From Polytrichum commune (lineage: Eukaryota > Streptophyta > Polytrichopsida > Polytrichales > Polytrichaceae), in NCBI GenBank assembly GCA_950295325.1, contig OX485808.1, positions 43,423,180-43,487,179 on the forward strand: a stretch of DNA of 64,000 bases. The letters are read 5' to 3'. Below are positions 22,397-33,616 of this stretch, one piece after another; position 1 is the first letter of the stretch, and each line of letters starts with the position of its first letter. Below the pieces are notes generated by a model, which was not told the origin of the DNA, ran no database searches, and worked only from the letters and a program-made list of their open reading frames with translations. Position numbers and translations under genes: made by a program.

Positions 22397-23697
22397 GGGT
22401 AAGATTGGTTGTCACCAAAGATGACACTGAATCTTTGTGGACGCTATTTTTTGGGGAAAGAAGTCCACATACAATGGAAACAATGCTTTACGGTTGGAAA
22501 ACACTCGAGATGCCTAAGGGAACGGGAGAACCCTCAAGGTGAAATTGAAGGATTCTTCCATAGGGTCAAGATACTGCATACGCATAGAGGACCGAAGAGA
22601 GAGGGGAAAAGGGAAGAAATCGTTTTTTTCTATGGTAAAATGACCACGCTGGAGTGGGACCCGGATAGATGGAGGTGGATTGACGGGGGTAAGTTTTTGG
22701 ACTATACCACCAAAGATGGACATGTCAACATCCTCAATAGGAACCCCGGCACCACACGGGCGGGGGACAAATGGCAAGGTTACCTCCCGGGAAACTATAA
22801 GTTTCACTGGTCACAAGTATGGGATCCGCTACGGTCAGGCAAGGAAGCAACGTTCATTTGGTCAATTTGGCATAAAGCAATTGCCGTCAACGAGTGGAGG
22901 GCACGCATCGCTCCGGCCTCGATTTCTAAACAATGCATGTTTTGCCTTCCTAACACTAGCGAGTCAATCAAACATAAATTTTGGGACTGCATTCAAGCTA
23001 GACGGGCGTGGAGATGGGCTACCTATATTATGCACGAACTGTGTGGGGTTAGGTCCGGTAATTACGACAGTTTCAATTGGAAACAAGTGATTTTTGGAGA
23101 GAGAATTCCTAAGAGATATGGGAAAATGAGTAAAATTTGGCACCTTCTTAGGGGCATTACCCTTTGGCACATTTGGATTGAACGTAATGACAAAGTGTTC
23201 AACCAAACCCAATGGCACGAGGCCAAGGTTAAGCAACAGATTTGGGACGCGTTGATTCTTTACGCCAAGGCGGCCTGGAAGAGAGTTGTGGCTCAAGTTA
23301 AGATTAGTAGCTTCTCAAAAGAGGCTATGTTGCGGGGCTTCGACAAGACTTGGGGGGCTAGGAGCGTTCTTTGTCGTAGGTAGGATATGCAGGTTAGTTG
23401 GAACTAGAGGAGACACCATAGGTAGTTTGGCATGGCCCGTTATGGGGCTTCGGGGGTTGGCGGTTTGGGGGTTGTCCTTGGTTGGCAGGGTGGGGGTTGT
23501 CCTTGGTTTGGTGGGTCCGGGGGGTTGTCCTTGGTTGGAGTTGGGTCTTGGTTTCTCTTACGTGGCGGTGTTTTCACGCCCGAGGGGCCCCGCCTCCCCT
23601 CTTTGAGGGCATGGAATTTTCTTTGTGGTATCCATTTTGGCGTTGGCCCGGTTGGCCTTTTGTCTCAAAAAAAAAAGAAAAAAAGAAGGAAACATGT
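22397..23697 (+). mobile_element. 5'-truncated LINE with 3' UTR and poly(A) tail
   Basis: After the zf-RVT frame comes a G/T-rich 3' region in which GGTTGTCCTTGGTT is repeated three times (about 23472-23540). The element ends in an A-rich tail (about 23668-23690, A-runs broken by G). A 3' tail of this kind marks a reverse-transcribed insertion. The left boundary is unclear because a run of G (about 22380-22394) adjoins it. I could not find a convincing target duplication. Confidence 0.7.
22409..23383 (+). CDS. LINE (L1-type) ORF2 C-terminal fragment with zf-RVT domain
   Basis: This 324-residue open frame matches the region downstream of reverse transcriptase in plant non-LTR retrotransposons. 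Residues about 150-200 hold the zinc-binding zf-RVT module: FIWSIWHKAIAVNEWRA, then C176-M-F-C179, H189 in IKHKFWDC and C194. This is followed by QARRAWRWATYI and later WHLLRGITLWHIWIERND, a typical LINE tail. No endonuclease or reverse-transcriptase core is present, so the copy is 5'-truncated, as LINEs usually are. The frame stops at TAG 23381-23383, but homologous-looking sequence (MQVSWN, a second TAG, then RRHHR) continues a few codons further, so the natural C-terminus has probably been lost. The first ~80 residues are less convincing. A GT-rich 3' region and poly(A) tail follow. Confidence 0.8.
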   Translation: MSPKMTLNLCGRYFLGKEVHIQWKQCFTVGKHSRCLRERENPQGEIEGFFHRVKILHTHRGPKREGKREEIVFFYGKMTTLEWDPDRWRWIDGGKFLDYTTKDGHVNILNRNPGTTRAGDKWQGYLPGNYKFHWSQVWDPLRSGKEATFIWSIWHKAIAVNEWRARIAPASISKQCMFCLPNTSESIKHKFWDCIQARRAWRWATYIMHELCGVRSGNYDSFNWKQVIFGERIPKRYGKMSKIWHLLRGITLWHIWIERNDKVFNQTQWHEAKVKQQIWDALILYAKAAWKRVVAQVKISSFSKEAMLRGFDKTWGARSVLCRR

Positions 23698-24450
23698 GTA
23701 GTGTTTTGTGTTTATTTTGGCGTCTTAGAATCCTCTCCATGTTGAGTCAAACTTCTTTATTTGGTTAAAAATGCTCTCTTTATGTTACTTCATATTTTAT
23801 TTCAGTCATCGTATGATTACTTCATTTATATCAACACATGCACCTCAATCTCTCACTCATATTGGAAAATGGAGTAAGTTATTACTCGTAGGTAGAGTAG
23901 CAATTAGTGCTCCACAAGCATCTAACCAGTGGTGGATATTAAACCAAAATTCTTGAAGACCCCTCGAATTAGTAATTACACATCAAGCTCCTCCATTGCC
24001 ACTTTGGAGTAGGAAATGTGGTGCATTGGTGGAGACAAGCTTCCACTTGACCACACTAATTTTGAAGTAGGAATTGGTGCACATGCCATGTTGATGATTT
24101 GCAAGATTCTTTTAGATTGACATATTAATCCTTGAAATTTGAAGGACATACACATGCTTCTATTTGCTTGAATGCACACTTGTTTCTCTCCTACATTGAC
24201 TATCATAATCAATGTTCATACCATTTAGGTAGATCTATCGTCTAAGGACTTGTCGTTGGGACTGTGTTACCTCTTATGGCTATCATTATCAATCCAAAAA
24301 AGGAAAAAAAATGAAGAAAAAGTAATAATAAATAAAATTGAAGTATTCATTTGTGTAAATACCACATGAATATTTTGCACACCCGCCTTCTCTTACCAAT
24401 GAACTGGTAGCGGATACTCTCAACTCCATAACTCTACCCTCCTTTCTAAA
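23698..24450. other. No gene; A-rich tract
   Basis: An A-rich tract (24295-24325) follows GTTACCTCTTATGGC, a motif also seen before the A-rich tail at 27900-27999. Both could be old retroposon tails. Confidence 0.35.
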
Positions 24451-25960
24451 ACCATATGATGGGCCCGTATCACAACTTAACACAACCCCCACAACCTCTC
24501 AACTCACCATTCCTCATGATGATTGGTCCTAACCCACTTGACGTACTCAATCGTCTAAATATTCATCACATGTCATCACTATTCCTCCACTCACATTGCA
24601 ATACACCCCCACCATAGACTTTCCCACATACTATTCTACCAAATAAGCACAATTACTTACCATCCTACATCCACAATGCTCCCCTACATACTCCCCTTAA
24701 TACTTTATTCTCCACTTCTCCCTAGATCCTCCTAGCTAAATGCCACACTACACTTAACCTCCCAGCCCCCAAAACACACCCTATTCACACTCCCCATATT
24801 ATACATGGAATGACGTTACACCACCTCCACCACCTATTGTCACTTACCCCCCCCCCCTTCATCCATGTCCGTCACTAACCACCATTTACTCAAATATCCC
24901 CAGACATTCATACCACACGGATGGCTTCTTCACACCAACACACAACCATGGTAATGATGACATTTTAAACTCCAGAGTATTGAATGGCCCCATATACACT
25001 TTCATTGTTGCCAAATTCCCAAGATATCCTAACATTTTGCATATTGGATTATTATAGTTCTACACACTAAATTTCTCCTCACTCATTTACATATCTTCAC
25101 ATAACATTATTCAGCTGCTATCAACCGTTCCATTCTAACATATAAGAATGATGGTGTTTAGATGTTCATTGTCCTTAATTTTCACTATTGTGGGCAACCA
25201 ACACAAACTCAAAATCTCTAACACAACCCTCTCCTCCCTTATGTAACCCTTGCCACCTTAAACAAATTGACACTTGCTTGAAACTCTACTCGCATGTTGC
25301 ACCAATAAACATCTAAACACCCTTGGTACCAATATACATAATAAAGCAATCCATGCACTTACTACCACACTCCTATCCCTCCTGATCTCATGCCACTTTA
25401 CCCTTACCGGCATATCCATACCAACATTCATAACCATCGCCATCTAGGAAACACCTTAACCTCTTAGTTACTCCCTTGCACATGTGTCCTCCATCGTTGC
25501 AATTGTCTGGCATGCTTAATGCTAGACATACTATGCGTTAAAGCCAATCATCCCCTAATAATCCCTTGCTTTCTCCCTCCCCAACACATATTATACAATT
25601 CATTGATTAACACATTGTAATGACAAATTCTATGGAAACGCCACTACTTGTAAACATGAAAAATACAATAACATGATTCCTTACTTCCAACAACTTGATT
25701 GAAACACCCTTCCACCCATAATGATTATCACAAGCATCAAAGGTACCATAATTCAACCATGCATTACACATCTATTGGATATGGAAATCTATCAAACCAA
25801 AATACAAACTTTCATGAAAGCAATCTCTTTGAATGCCATTAAATACCTCACATACATTGTCCATAACAAATGAAACGTGGAAAAGCTCCATGCACGTGTA
25901 CCCCTTGACTGGCTATACCTTTGACCTCTCAATTCTATGGTCACCTAATGAAAGTCAATA
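24450..25960. other. G-poor, strand-asymmetric block
   Basis: For about 1.5 kb the plus strand is rich in A, C and T and very poor in G, with a C-run at 24846-24855. About 55 bp (CACATAACATTATTCAGCTG onward, 25097) recurs at 32171. The block is probably a decayed repeat; no frame is convincing on either strand. Confidence 0.6.
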
Positions 25961-26194
25961 ATTATCTCATCTTCCTCTGATATTTCCATATGGAAATATG
26001 ATGAAAAAGGTTAATGGACCAATGTCACATTAGATGACCGACATTATTTTTCTTTCTTTCTTATTTTGCACTTTCTAAAAAGTTGACCAACCAATCCTTG
26101 CTAGTTGAATGACATAGGACACGTGCTTATAAACTATTTTACTCACATAATGTAAGCATGCCTAATATTGTTACTTGTCTTAATTAGACGCCTA

Positions 26195-26335
26195 TATTTG
26201 AGTGGTGTGTGATTAGGTGTGGATCTAAGAATATAAAAAATACATGTGTTTAAAGGAGATTGGTTTACAGGCTCAAAACTTGTTAACCATTCTAAGTTTA
26301 ATACTCAATATAAGGTAGGAAATTTGGAAACGGTG
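26195..26335 (+). repeat. Family J repeat, 5' part
   Basis: TATATTTGAGTGGTGTGTGA, TAGGTGTGGATCTAAG and CTTGTTAACCATTCTAAG match family J. The copy stops before the G-tract. Confidence 0.6.
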
Positions 26336-26749
26336 AATGCCACTACTAGTGCACTAGACTAAGGGTAGATTGATTATTGTGTGGACCCAAAATGGCTAAT
26401 TGGAAAAGTGGTGGCATAAAAAGGATGCAATGATAGGTGGGATTGGCATGATAGGTGTTGTTTCACACCACTTGTGATCACTTTTGGGTGCCATTGAGTG
26501 AACCGTTTTGTGTGCATTCATATGCAAAATAGGATATTTTGATGCTCAAATTAGGGAGACTCTACTATACAAGTAGGTGTTGGACATACTTGCCTCTTTG
26601 AGAAAATGTAACTAATTATTTACATGGGATAAAGTTATTCAACAACTTGGATTCCTCATCATTTCCTCTACACCATCTCTGGAAAACATTGCACAAATTT
26701 CAAGCCGCTCTTATGGCCTAATCAACTTATTTCACCATTTTCTGTATAT

Positions 26750-27540
26750 CTATCTTAATTGGGAGGGTCTAAATGAAATGAAATTGATGTTAAAGTCCAA
26801 GAAGCCGAAAAGGCTAATGGGATTGAAAATACACCATGATGATTTCAAACCAGTTAATTCTCTAGAGTGGCAGAGTGCAATAACCTCTGTGAAATAAAGG
26901 CTAATACCAACTTGTTGGTCTAATTGAAAGAAATACTTGAGGCTCCTTGGAACTATGTTCTCAAATAGTGATGGAAAGTTATCTCTAGTGGGGTTGTATA
27001 GGGGACATTCCAACACAAAATGCACCTTGTTTTCAACTACATTACAGGAGCAAAAGTGGCATAGTCTAGTATCTCTAGAGCTAGGGGTAATTGTCCATTG
27101 TCCAGTATGAATGGCAAGTCTATGGTTCGAGGTGCACTAAGCAACAATGATCTTACGTTGTGATGGAGTAACGGTTGCTTCAAGTACAATTCAAATTCGT
27201 ATTTATGAAAATCATTGAGGTTGAGGTAATGTAGTTTCTTCCCAAAGGGATGGAAAGAGTTCCACTCTTTAGCAAGAAAAACCTCCTTGATATCAACATG
27301 TGTTGGTTCTTTATGTGGTTGGGTTGTCACAGGTTTCCCAATGAGATAAACCCCATGATGTCTTCCACATCATTGCCAAATTGTACCAAGTGTTAATTCC
27401 TTGTTTGACCATGTGATGGGATAATAAGGTTGTTTTACTAACTAGCAAAGATGAGGATAGGTTGGTGAGCCGTTGTTGAAAGCCCATAGTAAGCTTGAGA
27501 ATGTATAGTTCTATGAGAAGCTCTCCGAATTCAGTCAATC
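26750..27540 (-). pseudogene. Second non-LTR retrotransposon remnant (ORF2 C-terminus), frameshifted
   Basis: Three adjoining minus-strand frames (27538-27311, 27330-27037, 27025-26750) read as one decayed protein. The order is ELLIELYILKLTMGFQQRL, then KEVFLAKEWNSFHPFGKK and LNDFHKYEFELYLKQPLLHH, and finally a zinc-binding end. Around 27047-27061 the strand encodes RLCHFC followed by VVENKVHFVLECPLYN, a C-x2-C...H...C pattern seen after reverse transcriptase in non-LTR elements. At least two frameshifts separate the parts: the stretch before the zinc motif reads correctly only in another frame (HRLAIHTG). This differs from the zf-RVT type at 22.4 kb, so two LINE lineages are represented. No poly(A) tail was recognised at the 26.7-kb side. 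Confidence 0.65.
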
Positions 27541-28850
27541 AAACATGATAGGTAGTCAAAAAAAGCACTTTGACAGAAGACATCATATGCATCTTCATGC
27601 CCTTCCCAAAAACTTTATGTAAAAGAACATGCTATGGCTCCATCACTTTTGACTATATAAGCTCTTAGCGAACACACGAGTGATCTTAGAATTCTTTTGA
27701 TTGTTTTAAAAAAATTCAATGCATTTGCAAACCACTAAATCCTAACTTTTTAATCCATTCCACATTGATGCCAAACAACCAAATTTAACCATTTAAGACA
27801 TGTTTACCTTACACCAATCTCTCTCCCACACTAAGTGCCAAAATCATTGGGCATACCGGTAGGTCTATGGGCTCTTAGGACTGTGGACAAAAGGGCGTTA
27901 CCTCTCATCGCCCGCATTTGAGTTGTCCTTGAAAGATTGGATGGATGGTGAAACACACCAACAAACAAACAAACAAACAAACAAACCAAAAAAAAAAAAA
28001 GTAGTTTCAAAGGTAGTTATATTATTGGATAGCGTGCCTGGCGTGTGTTAAGACCTATATATAAACTCAAATTCAAAGAGTTTTTCTTCTTATTATATCC
28101 TCATTAGAGTTTAGTCTCGAGTTTGGTTTTTTGGGGGGAACATGTAAATGAGCTCGGGAACTTCTTGGAATCTTTGAGGTTGGTAAGCGTCGTGTGTCTA
28201 TACCCAAAGTATTTGTTGGAACCAAAGAGTTTATGGAGTTTCCATTTTAGGTAGAGGATGTCAATTGGTTAGCACTTTCATTCAACTAACTATTTTGGGT
28301 TGAAATCTAGTGGATGTTTAAAACTAATATGACAGTTGGTTTCAAAGCCATTTTGGGTGCACTCACCCTCCTTATATCAAACATTGGTTCACCATTTGCA
28401 AACAACAGTGAGCCACTCTCTAAACCAAGCAACTGTTACCACTCAACCAACTCAATATGCACAAAATTAGCCAAACAAGAAACTCGATCTAAAACATTTA
28501 CTTAGAAACACGTAGTAGTGCACCCAAAGGCTCAACACATGCCAAAATAAAAGCTACTTCAAGCTAAACCCACTATGCCCCACTCTACCTCTTTGGCCCA
28601 GGTAGCATCTTCACTTCCACCAGTAACATATTCCCGCGAGCCAGGCCGATGCGTCATCTACATTTTCGGTGTGTCGATCGTTTCTTTGTATTGTCTATCA
28701 GTAGATAGCCCATACACCATGGTACGGTAGGCTAGACCGTCCCAAACGACTCAAGACAACCAAACTAACAACACATACCCCAGCACACCAGAGACAAAAT
28801 GCACCTCCAAACACAGGACGGTCGACCCGACCCTTTTAAGAATACCTTTA
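27541..28850. other. No gene; (CAAA)n and A-rich tail
   Basis: A (CAAA)n tract running into poly(A) lies at 27958-28000. Otherwise nothing identified. Confidence 0.4.
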
Positions 28851-29100
28851 TCGTCCCAAGTGACGTGAAGCGAACCCTATCCACCCCCGCCCCCCTAAAC
28901 CCCCACATAGGGTTAGGGCGGGGGGCAAAACCTTGAGGTCAACAAGGGCCAAGCACGACGGTCGTACACGCCACGCGGGCATGCGGAGCGGGGAGGGCTC
29001 TTCCCGGCCGGGCCGGGGGAGGGGGGGGTCGGTTTTCCCGGCGAGAAGGGGGGGGGGGGTGGCAGGCCTTGTGTCGCGTGGGCACCATACAAAGGGGTCC
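28851..29100. other. GC-rich patch
   Basis: Unusually GC-rich for this window, with G-runs at 29012-29020 and 29046-29060 and many CG dinucleotides. Open frames on both strands here reflect composition. A CCCTAAACCC and a GGGTTAGGG occur 8-25 bases apart (28893-28918), too few to be telomeric. Confidence 0.6.
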
Positions 29101-29254
29101 AAGTTGGAGTGGTGTAAGTTAGCATATCATAAGTTTTGGTACTGTCCCAAGTGCAGTGGGGGAAAGCCGGTACACTCAATGATTCGGTTCCCACAAGGAT
29201 ACTAGTTGTACAACCCCCCACGCCCCTTTTGCCGGGGAGGGAGAAAGAAATCGT

Positions 29255-29310
29255 GGGGAAAGAAAAAGAAAAAGAAAGAAAGAGAGAAAGAGAGAGAGAG
29301 AGAGAGAAAG
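29255..29310. repeat. GA-rich microsatellite
   Basis: GAAA and GA units in a purine-only tract. It generates Lys/Arg/Glu-rich spurious frames. Confidence 0.9.
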
Positions 29311-29438
29311 AAACGGGGCTTTGGTTTGGCAATATATATAGTGTTGTGGGCAATGTGGGGAAGGAAAATCCTTGGAAGTCAATGGGCATGGGCCACCCGG
29401 CCCGCCCCCTCGGTGGACTTTCGACGGTGAGCCTAGTA

Positions 29439-29490
29439 GTTGTTGTTGTTGTTGTTGTTGTTGTCGTGGTGGTGGTGGTGGTGGTGGTAG
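29439..29490. repeat. Compound (GTT)n-(GGT)n microsatellite
   Basis: About nine GTT units followed by about eight GGT units. The poly-valine and poly-glutamine frames across it are artefacts. Confidence 0.92.
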
Positions 29491-29610
29491 TTGTACGTTA
29501 AGTCTTGTTCCACTTGTGGCGTTTGGCAATCAAAGTTGACTCGCGGTTTACTCACATGCAGCCGCCCACCTCTCAATTAGGAGTTTCGTTTCCTAACACC
29601 CTTTGTCCAT

Positions 29611-29830
29611 GGAGATTTTGGGGCACAATTTGGTCGAGGTCCTAGTGTTTCCAAGTCCAACTGGTTACACGTGGACATCTCCCGGGTTTTTCTTTATTGA
29701 TTTGAGGCATATTTTATTCATTCATGTAAAAAAATATGTAGTTTTTCTGAAGTCTTGAGTGCCAACCAGTCGTTTTTCAAACTAAACACGTTCATCTGTA
29801 ACTAGTGGTCAATTCTCCTTATGCATTGCT
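29611..29830 (-). repeat. Family E repeat, copy 3
   Basis: Minus-strand copy with the markers CTAGTGTTTCCAAGTCCAAC and AACTAGTGGTC. Ends are diverged. Confidence 0.65.
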
Positions 29831-30242
29831 AACACATGTTACTAGGGGGGCGGTAAAAATCCACCCCTATAGGCTTAATGTTGATTCATATTAGATTTTT
29901 TTTATTGACTGATTCGGGGTCTATGATCATGGTTAATTTTTTATTATCCAAAAAATCAATCTCCAATACTTTAATAAGAATCGACGTTTTTACCCTCCCC
30001 AACGGTGGGTGTTGTGAACATGTACCTCTCAATCTAGGTAACTTATGAATGAATTTGACGTTATGCATCATGGAAACTCAATTCCGACTTATTGCTCTAA
30101 ACTACACCAATATGTGTTATTAGTGGGGAGGGTATATTATTTTGGATGAGAGAGAGAGAGATCTCCTTTCTCTTTGATAATTGAATACGCTCCTCATCAA
30201 TTGCATATTTTAGAATAAGGTAGACACGTATGAATCCAACAC

Positions 30243-30590
30243 CTCCAAAATGTGGACACCTATGTTTGAGTGGTGTGTGGTTAGGTGTGGATCTATTAAC
30301 GGACACCAAAAAGACATATGTCCAAAAGATATTGGACTATGCACTTAAAATATGTTAACCATTCTAATCTCAATCAACAACATAATTGGGGAGGAGGAGG
30401 GGCGGGTCTATATGACCATTTAATGAGCACAAGAATCCTCACTTCGATGATGAATAAATATTCATGTGAGCTCTAGAAACCATAAGAAAAATGGCTGCAG
30501 AGGCAATTTGTATTTGCTATTTACTTCGCACTAGTTATGTGTTTCATATCCTACGAGAGGTGGTGCATACAGAAAAGGCCCGTTTAAGTC
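30243..30590 (+). repeat. Family J repeat, fullest copy
   Basis: All family J markers are present in order from GTTTGAGTGGTGTGTGGTTA to TTTCATATCCTACGAGAGG. The G-rich middle reads GGGGAGGAGGAGGGGCGGG. Confidence 0.7.
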
Positions 30591-30842
30591 CCCCTTACCT
30601 CAATATTTTTAGCCTCTCTACACTGTTCTACCCATGTTTTTGGAACTGGAACTTGTTGCATGTCACACATGTGACATGTGTTTTACAACTCCTTAAATGA
30701 TGGTCAAACATCCCATGAGGGACATGCACATTCACATGTATTTTGTTGGACTAATTTACATGTGTTTTGTTGAGGGTGATGTACGGTTTGTATCTAATAG
30801 ATGCTCAATTCTTTCAATTCTTTCTTTTTGTCATGAGGAACA

Positions 30843-31349
30843 GGGTCACTTCCCACACAAGCCAAGAGCCGTGACCATGAGATTGGGAGAGCCCAAAAGA
30901 AAGTGTCCAAAGGCCGTCCCAACACACCTCCAAAATCATCTAGTGTGGTCACGGATCCTCAAGTGTAATGTGAAGCCATATGTGATGGTGCCCTCAACCA
31001 AATGCTATTTCGATGAATTTCTAATCATGCAGGTCCTCACACATGATAAAACAGAATAAATCAACGGTTGTGAGCATTCGGATTGCCATGATCTCCAGGA
31101 ACATATGTTAGGCCTACCTCCAAGAGGAGGTTTTTCACAACAGTCCAAGTGACCACGAGACATGATCCATTCGATGCCATGTAGAAATCCATGTAGACTT
31201 CACATCCATCTTGCATTCACATACTCCCTCCGTTGGTCCCTTAAGCGTAGTGTGAAGAAGCGAACTTGGACCGGCTCCGCCTTTTCCACCAATGAGAGTA
31301 CTCGAAGTGTAATGGTCACGGGCTCTCAGTCTCGTGTGTGAAGTGGCCC
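30843..31349. mobile_element. Family H Tourist-like element, copy 1
   Basis: Left end GGGTCACTTCCCACACAAGC and complement of the right end GGGCCACTTCACACACGAGA. The interior includes AAGAAAGTGTCCAAAGGC, CAACGGTTGTGAGC and GGCCTACCTCCAAGAGGAGG, matching 36698-37198 in reverse. The 3-base flanks ACA and TCA agree at two positions. Confidence 0.7.
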
Positions 31350-33614
31350 TCAGTAATGAGGTGTTTGAGTTTTTTGAGTTTCTTTGAAGTATTCCATATC
31401 TAGGGTCCACACTGAGTGTTAATATCTCAAGTGGGGTTGCCTTTCCGCCCTTTTTCCCGGAGAGCTCCCACGAGTGAGTTATATGTGTTATATTTTTTTT
31501 CTTGGGCAAAGTTTTCTATGAACCGGTCATGACAATAGGAGTATTCAATGATTTAGATACTGCTTGTCGGTCCATGGGGAAAAGGGGGGTGAGGCTGCAT
31601 TGGCCATGCCAATGAAGCTTCTTCTTTACGTCCGTAAATGGGCTAGGCATGTATATTGTAGTAGCTATGGTGAGATGGTGGTTTCTTGAGGGTGGTTCCA
31701 TTGGTGCCGGCATTGATGAGGGTGTAGTTCATGGTGTTGTTGTCGGACGATAGGGTTGCGATGATGGCATGTACTACTTCGTTGTGCCAATTCATTCGTA
31801 AGCATTTATGAATCTATGTATGCAACTTGGAAAGAGGTGGGGCCGTACATATAGATTTTATTGTTGTGTGCATAATGTGTGTGGTGTGTATAGCGGCCAA
31901 AAGTCTCTTTTTGTCTTAGGTTGGCCAAGTATCGGGCATATCAAAATTTAGATTCATACGAGAATTTTGCGTCAATTGTCCATGAGGTTGTCGTAAAATG
32001 GCTAGAGAGGTTGACACATTAAGCCATCTACAGTATACAATACTAACCCGGCCCCAACCTAATTCTACCCCCATACCCACCTCTCATTAGTATAGCTTTA
32101 TTAAGCCGTCCTATGCTAAACTATATGGCTCAAGGGTCGGCATTAAGTATGGTGAGTGCAAAGGGAATGCTCACATAACATTATTCAATTGCTATCAACC
32201 GTTCCATTGTAATATATCAGTGACAGTGCTTCACCCGAGTTAATCATGTTGGATCTGATGGTAAGAAAGAATAAGCAAGGTATAGTTCCAAATAGTATGT
32301 AACTTATTCCTGGCCCCACCCAATATGCAGTGACGATGTATATAATGTTATGCACAATGGGCATGTCAAGGCTCATGTCACCCCAATTCATGGGGTTTAT
32401 AAAGACATAGTACAACATAAGGCTATAAGAGGTTGGCTACGAGATAAAATGGGATACAAAAAGGCTATAAACGAACATAACAATATAATGAAAGAAATGC
32501 TTTGCAGCTACCCAATGGCCTAGTCAAGCACCCCGTATGTGATGGCATTGAGAAGCTAATACATGTCGTAAAGAAAATTTCCTACTATATTCATGTTGTG
32601 GTGAAACACAAACACACACACACACATGTATAAATATAAATATTTAAATATAACTATTATATCATATTATATTATCGCTATTATATATTATATGTATTAT
32701 AATGACAATGTGCTTTCCATTTGCTACCTTAATCTCACCCACTTATATAATTGGGATCCTTTGCATTGATTGAAATAGTCAAAGGGTTGGTTTATGCGTC
32801 CTATATCTTATATACAATGGAGCTCATGATGGTGGTGGCCATGACCATGGCTGTCGCGTCACATGGAGGTTGGATGACACCATGTTGCGTGAGCTAGCAA
32901 AAGGACACTGCAAGTTTCAAGTTGGAAAAACTAACTTTTGGGGGAAGCTCAATTAACCACTAAATTACCAATCAAATTATGGTTAGAAAAATGCATGATT
33001 TCACAAGTCCAACTTCGTGGCCTTTGTCACTCTAATCCCAAAAAGCTATGCTACATCCAACCATACAAATGGGCATAGGCAATAGCTAATACACCAATAC
33101 CAAACTTTCAACCGTCCAAGCCTTATAAATCATATATGGACATCACTTCGCTTTGATGACTTTTCTTAAACTGGACTTGTTCGCCATTGGGTTTGAGTGA
33201 CGGGATGAAAATTTAAATGAAGTGACAGAGACTTTGTGCATCTGAAAGGTGTTGAAGTTAGGTTCCTACCAAACTTTAAAATTCAATGTTTGGATGAGAA
33301 CCGATTTTGGAGACGTCTTGCAATGCATGGCACTCAAAAGTTGTCATGCAAGAGCATGCATGACTACACCAAGCAAATGAAATCTAAAAGAAGATCCAAA
33401 AGATAAGTGTAATCTACACGTATAATTAGGCATTTTTGCAAATTGTGAAGTCATTTGAATAATATGAAACAATGATATGCTTTGGGAAAGGCACAAATAA
33501 TGTTTTTGGGAAGCTTTTGGGAATGCTTCAATTGTCACTAGGAGGTATATTTTAGGCATCCAACTCTATGATCGATGTTGATACCAAATTTATACCTCCT
33601 AGTGGCATAAAAAA
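31350..33614. other. No gene recognised
   Basis: Includes a short AC run (32611-32624) followed by an AT-rich stretch (32630-32700). Small frames lack motifs. Confidence 0.45.
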
Positions 33615-33616
33615 TA

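Noticed and set aside
23286..23745. Gly/Trp/Val-rich frames after the LINE frame
   Set aside because: Translations of the G/T-rich LINE 3' region and its poly(A) tail.
28893..28918. Telomere-like CCCTAAACCC and GGGTTAGGG
   Set aside because: Only one unit in each direction, in a GC-rich patch. Not an interstitial telomere array.
28933..29205. 90-residue Arg/Gly-rich frame
   Set aside because: Open on both strands only because the patch is GC-rich. No motif.
29136..29529. Frames with poly-valine, poly-glutamine and Ser-Leu repeats
   Set aside because: They arise from (GTT)n, (GGT)n and GA-rich microsatellites.
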